A DNA stretch of 64,000 nucleotides from Caenorhabditis elegans (Eukaryota; Nematoda; Chromadorea; Rhabditida; Rhabditidae): assembly GCF_000002985.6 (NCBI RefSeq), contig NC_003283.11:14012001-14076000 (forward strand), read 5' to 3'. Positions within the stretch are counted from its first letter, which is position 1. Each line of letters starts with the position of its first letter. The position numbers were made by a program, and so were the translations under genes. The notes under the pieces are model-generated. The model made no database searches, was not told where the DNA came from, and saw nothing but the letters and a program-made list of their open reading frames with translations. Positions 55,934 through 64,000 of the stretch are shown here, one piece after another.

Positions 55934-58900
55934 ATGGTGAGTTGTTCATGATGGTCTGCAAAGGTAACCATGCAGGCAGGCATACGGTCGGCAGAGATTC
56001 AAGCGCGTGTTGTAAGCCGGTAGGAAGGCAGCGTTGAGGTAGGTACGGTCGAAGGCGCGCAAATCGGTAGCAATAAAATGAATACGTAGATAGGTAAACC
56101 CTTGAGGAGTTTGGCATACGCGTTGGTAACAAGCGTTGGTTTGGTAACGTTGGTATGAGGTAGGAGGAGTGCGTGCAGGTAGGCATGAAGTGAATATGTA
56201 TACTGGTATGAAATAGGCACGTGTACAGGCCCGCATGAGGTAGGCACGTAGGGATGTCGTAGGCATCCGCAGAGACAGGCTAGAGAAAACTTTCTCTTCT
56301 TTAAGTTGAATAAACTCAATTCAAAACCCAAAAATAGATGTACATATGTAGATAGATAGGCGTGGAATGAATCAGGTAGGTACACAAGTAGGCACATAGG
56401 CAAGCATCAAATGATCACAATATTTGGTGTGAGGAAGACGCGTGTGCAACATGAGGTAGGAAAGTAGAACTTGTGGTAGGGGCATGTACATAAACAGGCG
56501 TCAAAAAGGCATTTTGGCAGGTTTAAGGCTTGTGTGTAGGCGGAAGTATAATCGAAGGCACGCAAGAATGAAGCAGTAAGATAGGAAGGCAAGTAGCTAC
56601 ACATGAGTGAAATACGTAGGTGTGTGCGTAAGGAGACAAGTACAAACAGGCATGCATGCAGGCGGAAGAAGGTACTACTTTCCCATCATAAACTCATATT
56701 TTTCAGCGAGGAAAACATTTTCTCACATTTCTCTGCTTCCTTGTTTTTGTCAACTGGACGCATGCCTCTGGGGAGTCCATTTCTTTTTTCGCATACGAGG
56801 GTAATGTCGCGTAAGTCGATTGTTGCTTGCCTTTAATGAAAAATTCGCAGTGACTTCAAATAAAAGGGCCAGAAGAGATATTCTAAGTTTTCCATAGTCT
56901 GCTGAATGAATTAGTACTCTAATCTCCACTGACTATAGCCGGATTGTGGAAGAAATGGTTTACTATATAAATATTATTAAAACCAGAATAAATTGAAATT
57001 CAATAAAAGAGTTCAGTTCACGTTTAGGACTTATCTTGAACTTAATGGCCACGTCGATAAAAATAATGCCAATTTCTTGTGTAGTTGATACATGATACAG
57101 TAGATACATAAAAAAACAATTACTGATTTGAGGAAAATTATTAGGGTTTGAAGTTGATGAAATTTGGATATGACAAGCAATACGACAAGAAACAAGCAGA
57201 CAACTTTAGTTCGTTAAGCATTTTTGATTTTAACTATTATATTTTCTTGAGACAACAAATTAGTGTAAAAAAAGACGTTTTCCCTGCTCAACCGTTAGCA
57301 TGTATCAGTATCAATTTTCAGTGTGAAATGTAGTAAGTATCTACCGGTAGATCATCGTCAAAACTTTACTATCACTCACGCACGGATTCTTCAAGTTGAA
57401 AAGGCAGGAGACAAGGATTTCAAGGTAACTCTGTGAATATGAAGTTTATAGTTCTTTTTCGGAAATTGTTTAAATTTTTAAATTTTAGTCTAATGAAGTC
57501 TTTCACATTTTTGTACTTCACGACATTCTCTGAAAAACTTTAAACCTCAAATGTTTTTCTTTCAGATTGTTGGAAACATTTTGTGTAATTTTGACAAAAG
57601 GGACACAAAGCATAGATATATAGACTTCCAACTAAAATGCGACGTCTCAAACAAGGTACTTCTTTTTTCTGTTATTTTAAAGCAAGTTAACTATGCTCAT
57701 AATGTTTGGCATCGGGGGCTGACCAATTTGTCGACATTACAAAATAATTTGTTTAATTTCTGCAGTCATTTGTCATTCTCAGAAACGCGCCTCAAGTTTT
57801 CAAAATTACTTTTTTGATTCTCGTCATTTTCATTTTTACGAAATTTTACCTAAAAAAGAATAAATAATTTTTAAAAAAAGTAAATGCTAAGAATATCCAA
57901 CGTCTTCTTTAGAAACTGTTCGTTTTTCGAAAATTATTGACACTTTTATTTGTAGTGTAGGCCCAAGTCTTCATAATTATTTATCATACCCTACAGTATA
58001 CCTCATACCTTACCTTATTTTATCCACAACTTTTCATTTCTTTACTTTTTTCATAAGTTCTTTTCTAAAAAGAACATTTTTATAGCTGATATGAAAATGC
58101 GTGAAATTGTCAGTATTACGTGAAGACATAGACAATACGTTCCCCCATTTTTTTCCTGCGTGGAAAACTTACAAATTATTTAAAGTTGTACATAATTTTC
58201 GATATCTTGTCAGTTCTAGGTTAAAGTGAGGATAACAGTTTTTATCCTCTTAAAGGCTTACTCTATAGTCACAATATTTAATTCTTTTTTTTCTGTCCAA
58301 TTATAATTGTTGTCTGCATTTAAAAAAAGCAAGAATGCTGAAATTGTATTTTTCAGAAAAGAAACATCGATCTCAATGACGAATTGACATTCGTGACTGT
58401 TTCAGTTGCTCCAACGAAGCACATGATGTCCTCTCAAATTGAATATCGTTATCAAGAAAGAGTGATGCAAATGTTCAAAAACGGCTTTACGGATCCAACC
58501 AAAATTGCTGAACAAAGTTTCACCCACGACAATAATCTTCTGATAGGCGTGATAAAATACAATGACGGAAAGGAATATAAGTAAGTATATCTTTAAATCC
58601 GTAATGATTTTATGAGATTATTGATTTTGCTTCAAAACCACACCCGACCCCTACCGGCAGCAACAGGTCCGATCGATAAGAGAACTTTGCAAAATAACTA
58701 TTATTGTTGGTGATAGGGCTGTTATGAGTGTCGTCTAGAGCTGGAAAACCGGACGATCAGATTTTTTTGTCTTTTTCCTGAATACCCGGTTTTCAGACAA
58801 TTGTTTGGGACGTCGATTGAAAAAGAGGCAATAAAAACCACACCCGTGCCTGTATTTTTTGTGCTGAACAGGGCAAGAACTTTTTCAAAAACAAAAAAAC

Positions 58901-59175
58901 AAAAAATCATATTTGCTAGTCCCGAAAATACGACACGAGAAAACTAAAAAGTATAGTACTACTTGTATGTCTACTTCTTCTAACTTAACAATTCTGATAA
59001 TTGTTAATGTAATTTCAGGCATAGAATGGATAACTGCTTTGATGCATACCCGGATAGCATTATTTCTAATCATGGCATATACGTTGCTACCATTAACAAC
59101 AAACCCGATACTATCAAATGGACTCGAATGTACTTTGATCCAAATGGCGTTGGTGAACATATCATTTTGGAATAG
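55934..59175 (+). CDS. Secreted protein of unrecognised family
   Basis: Six exons: 55934-55936 (the ATG alone, coding part), 56707-56810, 57322-57424, 57566-57655, 58357-58580 and 59019-59175, all in frame, giving about 226 residues. A signal peptide (RGKHFLTFLCFLVFVNWTHA) is encoded right after the first intron. The mature protein has scattered Cys (VKCSKYLPVDH, NILCNFDKRD, LKCDVSN, NCFDAYPDS), Tyr-rich segments and no motif I know. It ends GVGEHIILE. The unusual feature is that the start codon is separated from the rest by a 770-base repetitive intron. The frame is intact, so it is probably functional. Confidence 0.7.
55950..56690. repeat. Strand-skewed GGTAGG/AGGCA degenerate repeat filling intron 1
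   Basis: Nearly the whole intron consists of variants of short words such as GAGGTAGGTACG, GGTAGGCATGAAG, AGGCACGTAGG and GTAGGCA. It is G/A/T-rich on the plus strand and C-poor. Spacing is irregular. Because the minus strand is C/T-rich, several overlapping minus-strand frames stay open for 65-134 codons; these are composition artefacts, not genes. Confidence 0.8.
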
Positions 59176-59645
59176 CATGAACTTGTGAATTTATTGAATG
59201 AAAATAGTTTTGATGTTTTTGTTTTCTTTTTTTTCTGTTCTGAAAATGGAAATTAATTTTCAAATATATTTTTTCTAAAAAGTGGTCAAAAAAAGTTTCT
59301 GGGTGAAAATTGTATGATTGAAAGTTCTTTCTTTTTTAGCTTTCAATTTTTAGCCGGTTATTGAAAAGGTATTTTTCAAATAAATTGGCTTTTAGGTGGA
59401 AGTTAAAAATTTAACTCCTAGTCATAACATTCAATGGACCCAATAACCATATAATTATCTATTTTCTATAGTATTTCTTTGCCGACAACCTCCTTTTGTA
59501 TTCAAGTTTTCCTGTTTTTCAACCCCTTCAAATTAGAAAATTCCTATTCAAAAGGAACAAAAGAATAATGATTTCTATTTAGTAACACTATCTTTATTAG
59601 TTTTCAATTTGTATTTAAGCAAGTGCTGGAAATGGAGTACAATAC
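59176..59645. other. Intergenic, nothing recognised
   Basis: AT-rich gap between the secreted-protein gene and the Cys-rich gene. No feature supported beyond presumed 3' end and promoter functions. Confidence 0.5.
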
Positions 59646-61802
59646 ATGATTTGGCAAGTTCAATCTACAATCTACAATAAGTGTACTGTCTATTCGATAC
59701 CCACTTCAACTTCCACACAGTTTCCAATCAATGTTCCAGTTTGCCAGATGAAATGTGGAGTACCAAAGGAAATCAGAACTTACCCTACCCTAAAAAAGTG
59801 CAAAGTGTCGAACGTAAGTCACTATTTCAAACAAATATCAAGTTTCGTTTCTTACAATATGCTGGAACAGTATTTAAAAACTATAACCTTAGTTTGATTC
59901 CTCTAATTATTTTTTAAATGTTTCGAAAGTTCCAATAACTTCTATTGTTGTGAAACAATTTTTCCAAAAAGTACCGAGCATATTCTAGAAATTCGTGGTT
60001 TTCTAGGCATGTACCAAAGATGATAAATACTGTGCTGCCTCAGATCTACGTGATGTCTACTATACCGATGTGATCTGTGCCCTATCTGAGTCCGAGGTCA
60101 CTTTTATCACAGCTGATATATTAACTGAAAGTGTCTCGGTGAGCACCACTTTGCAAACAGCAACCAATGTACCATCAACATCTATTAGGTTGGTCCGGAA
60201 GTCTTTATAACTTTTTCAATCGTTTATTTCTCGAAGCAAGAGAAACGATAGGATAAATTATATTCGCTATCATTATCAACAATATACTGTCTACATGTGG
60301 GCAACTTATTAATGCCCTGCTAACAGTACCCTTCCGGGCGCGAGTCGGAATAATGCTTGAGTGCCACATTGGCACTTTTATGGGTATTGAAGATTCTCCG
60401 CTCGTGGACACGGGTCATATTTGAAAACGACTAGTATTCAGATGGAGTGAGGTCTGGAGAATACGGTGCGTGAAGGAGAACCATCCATTCATGGCTGGTC
60501 TGTTCCTACTATACTTGCTTCGAGAGATGGGGACTAGCGTTGTTTTGCTGAAAATAGAGTTGCTTGTACTTCAAGGGTCAACGATCGATGACTTTCTTCA
60601 GGTTTCATGGTTAGATAACGTAGATGTCCCCACTAATCATTTTGCCCTCAGGTAGCAGTTACCAGTAGAAAGGGCCCTAGACTCCCCTCCACACTGAGAG
60701 CATGCCTTTTTTGGGGTGAAGGTCGGGTTTGGCGGCATCCTGTGGGGTCTCTCCTTCTCCAATCCACTGAGCACGCTTGTGGTTGTTATCGTAGAGGACC
60801 CACTTCTCGTTACCAGTAATGAGTCGGCCCAACCATCGATCAGCCCCGTGGAAAATAAGGAGGGAAAATGAATCACCCACTAAAAAATCAAGGTTCGCCT
60901 GTTTCAAGGTGTGAGGTATGAATCGACCCATAAGTTTCTTTATTCCAAGAGGTTCCCAGCCTCGTATAATGTTGGTTTGACAGGACCCAAGTGTGGTTGA
61001 CAGCTCACGGGTTGTTTGGAAAGGATCCGTTGCCATGGCTTTCTGCAACGTGTCCAAATCCAATTTATGGGGTCTCAGAGTCTTCGAGAGAAAAGTCGTC
61101 CTTCTCGAAGCTTTGGAACCAATTGCGTATGATATTATAGTAGGGGACATGTGAATCATAAACATTCTTGAGGAGACTTTCCGAATAGTTCATCGTGGTA
61201 TGAGAGAGGAAGACGTACATCAAACCATATCGGATGTGGATCGCACTAGGGACATACATCGTTGGTTAACTAACTTCAGGCCAGAGGGAAGGGAATGAGG
61301 TGTTGCTTACAATGAAGTTCCTACTCTTGTTGTTATTCACTAGCAACGAGGGAATACCAAAATGCAACTGTGACGAGCGGTGGAAAAGCAAATCCAGTTA
61401 TAAAGACTTCCGGACCAACCTAATACATCAGTCACAACTGAGTTTATCTCAGGGAGCTCGATTCAAACAAGCACGCCCACATTTACAGGACCAACAACGG
61501 TTGATCTCGATGCTACACCAGCCCCTTCAGTTATAACCTTGGATTGCAGAAAAAAATTAAGTGAAACAATGGAGCATGATGCTATTGTCATTGGGCTATT
61601 TATTTACCAAAGTGAAATGATAATGGTGAGATAAATCGTTCGAATAATTGCAAGTTCGAAATTTCAGCCTATTGATTTAGCTGTATGTATGCATCTCAAT
61701 GCCTCTGATATTCCGTTGAAAAAATGTTTGATTAATTCTACCGATTTAAGGCCGTTTTATACGTTCATACCGTGCTTGATTCATTATAATTTTATTTATT
61801 AA
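59646..61802 (+). pseudogene. Secreted Cys-rich protein gene split by a mariner insertion
   Basis: Exons 59646-59813, 60007-60184 (interrupted) and 61424-61625, then 61668-61802. It starts MIWQV like its paralogue at 62666 but lacks a clean signal peptide. It shares the repeated CGVPKEIRTYPTLKKCK module and a following CTKDDKYCAAS segment. After a Thr/Ser-rich linker the exon is cut by a mariner at 60185 and resumes at 61424 in the same frame (VTTEFISGSS...). The last segments contain LDCRKKLSETMEHDAI, LAVCMHLNASDIPLKKC and FIPCLIHYN. Function unknown. With the element present, the message would be disrupted unless it is spliced out. Confidence 0.72.
60185..61423 (-). mobile_element. Mariner element inserted in an exon
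   Basis: 1239 bp flanked by TA (60183-60184, 61424-61425), with inverted ends TTAGGTTGGTCCGGAAGTC. The minus strand carries transposase pieces: LSHTTMNYSESLLKNVYDS (N-terminal helices), PHKLDLDTLQKAMATDPF, TRELSTTLG, LITGNEKWVLYDNNHKRAQW (first Asp position read as Glu-adjacent N-E-K) and GEGETPQDAAKPDLHPKK. The frame is broken in places and the C-terminal catalytic part is missing from the readable frames. It is related to, but distinct from, the 54307-55562 element. Confidence 0.88.
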
Positions 61803-61834
61803 TCAAATTTTTTGTGCTTTTTGTAATCGTAGAT

Positions 61835-62204
61835 CAGGGGAGTGCGGCAAATTTGCCGAATTTGCCGAATTTGCCGCTTGCCGAGCTCGGCAAATTTGCC
61901 GTATTTTCCGAGCACGGCAAATTTCAAAAAAGTAGATTTGCCGAATTTGCCGAGCTCGGCAAATTTAGAAATTTGCCGCACACGTCAAAAATTTGACAGT
62001 GAAATTTTTCGCCAAAAATTTAGTAAAATGACACAAAATTGAGTTATTTTGATGCTTAAGCAGACATACTGCACGGAACTTATTCAGAAACCAGATGAGT
62101 GTTAAGAATTCAGTAGTTTTGGTGCTCCAAAAGACATCAAAAAGTATCAAATTTTTCCGAGTTTGTTAAGCACGGCAAATTTTGAGATTTGCCGCACACC
62201 CCTG
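61835..62204. mobile_element. hAT-type MITE, CAGGG ends, 8 bp target duplication
   Basis: 370 bp starting CAGGGGAGTGCGGCAAATT and ending with the complement AATTT..GCCGCACACCCCTG. The 8 bp TCGTAGAT is on both sides (61827-61834, 62205-62212). CAGGG termini and an 8 bp duplication are hAT hallmarks. The left half is filled with GCCGAATTTGCCGAGCTCGG-type tandem motifs. Confidence 0.9.
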
Positions 62205-62212
62205 TCGTAGAT

Positions 62213-62665
62213 ACAATTAATGTCAGAAATTAAAAGCCAAGAGGACAAATCAAAACAACTTTTTAAGTGCCATGAACAATATGTATTATATTTTTCTCCC
62301 TGTGTTCCCTTATCCTGAATATCAAATTTATTTTGTGAATCATTTCAATTCCACATCATCATATATAAACAAAATTGATTAAATTCGTATGTTTTTCAAT
62401 CATGTATCAATATATAAACCCTTCTGAAATAGATCATATTCATCCTCAGATTTTACTTTTTTTCTGTTTCACTTTTCTGACCCCATTGTTCTAAAACTGT
62501 TGGAAGACTGAATTTCGAAAAAAGTACGATTTGTTCGTAAAGTTCTGAACTTTCAAAGTGCGAAACTTGCTCGATTCAAGCGTTTAGATTTTCCGTTTCA
62601 CAGTATTTTTAGATTTCTACTCAAACGAAAGGGAATTGAGTACACTACGTTTCGTCGTCATCAAA
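62213..62665. other. Intergenic/promoter region
   Basis: AT-rich upstream region of the Cys-rich paralogue. No distinct element recognised. Confidence 0.5.
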
Positions 62666-63678
62666 ATGATTTGGCAAGTTCTAATAACACTTGTGGTTCT
62701 GTCTGCTACTGTCTACTCGGAGTCCCCATTGACACCAAGCAAAATTGAGGAATGCCAAAAAACATGTGGAGTACCTTTGGATATCAGAACTAATCCAGAT
62801 GACACAAAGTGCAAAAAGTGGAACGTAAGTGGCGTCATGTGGTGTCAGGCTGTCCCAATACTCAACAGCACATAAAATGTCGGGAAAATATTTTTGAATT
62901 TTTGTGACGTCACAGCGAATTTCGAATAAAAGCGTCGATTTTCGTTAAATTTTTTCATTATTCAATCAAAATTTTGTGGAAATTGACATGATTTGTCTTC
63001 AATCGCATGTTGTTTCATGTTTTCAACTGATTTTTCCACTTAACTTGCTGAATCTTTGAAATTTCTTGAAATTAATATCAATTTTATAAATTAACAGAAA
63101 CAAATATTTAAAGAGTGATACAAATCTCACAAAAACGCTTGAGTTTGAAAACAATTATTCGGGATTCGATGTGACGTCACAAAAATTCAAACATATTTTC
63201 CCGCAAATTTCAAAAAAAACCTGAAATTCACAATGTAGAGAAACCAAAAAATGAAATTTAAACATTTCTAATAGATTTTTTAAAAAATGTTGTTTTCTCT
63301 TAAAATAGGTCTTTTGAAGTTATTTTCAAAGGAAAATTAAGTTCAGTTAGAGTTGTTTGTCTAACAAGGAGCAACTAATTTCAAGGACCCAATTTCAAAA
63401 CTATATTAGCGGAAAAACTCTCAACATTATTATTATTCTTAAATTCTCGTCATAAGAAGGTTAACTTCAACAAATTTCAGAACTGCGACTATGATGACAG
63501 AAAATGTGCAGCGTTCGGAAATAATGAGGAATTGTTTACATACACGGATAATGTGTGTGAAACAAGCGATAAGAAGTATGAACAATTGTCAACAGTAGAA
63601 AAAAAAGAATGTATAACTGATTGTGGAGTTCCCAACAATATTATTGCAGATGCAGAGGCAAACTGTGCTAAATGGAAG
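62666..63678 (+). CDS. Secreted Cys-rich repeat protein, continues beyond window
   Basis: Exon 62666-62824 encodes a signal peptide (MIWQVLITLVVLSATVYS) and a first module ECQKTCGVPLDIRTNPDDTKCKKWN. Exon 63481-63678 continues NCDYDDRKCAAFGNNEEL, then a second module KECITDCGVPNNIIADAEANC..KWK. The repeating unit C-x3-CGVP-x2-I-x7-12-C-x2-W is the same as in the broken gene at 59646. I do not recognise the family. The start chosen is the Met that begins the signal peptide and aligns with the paralogue. The gene runs off the right edge with an open donor at 63679. Confidence 0.7.
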
Positions 63679-63762
63679 GTAAGTTAATATCAAGTAAATG
63701 CTCTGAAACTTGTGTTAAATATGGTCACTTGCAAAAACTAAGATATCTTATATTATTTACTA

Positions 63763-63988
63763 TACCGTATATCCTCTATTAGTTTTGCACCCCTTTGCTC
63801 AACTTTGGCAGCTCATATCTCAGTAGTCGTTTGTTCTAAAGAAAAGTTGTCAACTGATAATATATTTGTTAGATGTTTTTCTATAGTATATAGTTTGTTA
63901 ATCATTTATATGTTCAAAATAAAATGAGATATGAGCTGTCAAAGTTGAGCAAAGGGGTGCAAAACTAATAGAGGATATACGTATAGTT
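63763..63988. mobile_element. Palindromic MITE in an intron of the Cys-rich gene
   Basis: ~225 bp with ~65 bp near-perfect inverted arms: ACCGTATATCCTCTATTAG...CACCCCTTTGCTCAACTTTG, CTCATATCTCA and, on the other side, TGAGATATGAG, CAAAGTTGAGCAAAGGGGTG, CTAATAGAGGATATACG. AT-rich loop, no ORF. Confidence 0.82.
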
Positions 63989-64000
63989 TTCTTTTCTCCG

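Noticed and set aside
55929-56604. Overlapping minus-strand ORFs rich in Cys, Pro, Thr and Tyr
   Set aside because: Open in several frames at once because of C/T-rich repeat composition; no splice or start context.

Overview
This window is nematode genomic DNA and almost certainly Caenorhabditis elegans (chromosome V, from my memory of the gene neighbourhood). It is AT-rich, with small introns of about 45-60 nt bounded by GT...TTTTCAG. It carries several genes I recognise from protein sequence: aip-1 (AN1 zinc-finger protein), end-3 (endoderm GATA factor with four upstream MED-type sites), mtl-2 (metallothionein) and vps-39 (HOPS subunit). There is also an antisense-strand U1 snRNA gene.

Layout. 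1-8.4 kb: aip-1, end-3, a serpentine receptor gene, mtl-2, and an unrecognised basic-protein gene. 8.6-15.4 kb: four minus-strand genes for secreted T20D4.11-like (DUF19) proteins, with a degenerate kinase-like gene among them. 15.9-20.6 kb: a hydrophobic ORF, the U1 gene, a mariner corpse, and a lectin/CUB gene remnant split by a LINE fragment. 22.0-26.3 kb: an insulin-like peptide gene and ten-exon vps-39, whose last intron holds a palindromic element.

26.47-43.16 kb: the most striking structure, a giant inverted duplication with ~7.4 kb arms and a ~1.48 kb spacer. The arms match base for base in length (mirror coordinates sum to 70034), apart from one later insertion in the left arm. Each arm carries a CR1-type LINE inserted in a ~140 bp tandem array, a C2H2 zinc-finger gene and a small gene with an MSP-like segment. 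Both LINE copies share the same lesions, so the LINE was already damaged when the arm was duplicated. The unit is bounded on both sides by the same 10-12 bp direct repeat, which looks like a target-site duplication. The spacer keeps the 5' part of the MSP-like gene, with a SWIM-like Cys/His motif, itself split by a 389 bp hAT-like element.

43.2-64 kb: palindromic repeats and a ~130 bp tandem array, a large RCC1/BTB-like gene of about 18 exons with awkward splice junctions, and a nearly intact-ended mariner containing a 20-G tract. A secreted-protein gene follows, with a bizarre strand-skewed intron. A Cys-rich secreted-protein gene is next, with a second mariner in its exon, then a hAT-like element with a perfect 8 bp duplication. 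An intact paralogue of the Cys-rich gene runs off the right edge. The conserved housekeeping and developmental genes on the left look intact, whereas the accessory gene families to the right are heavily broken by transposons. No tRNA gene or CRISPR array was seen.
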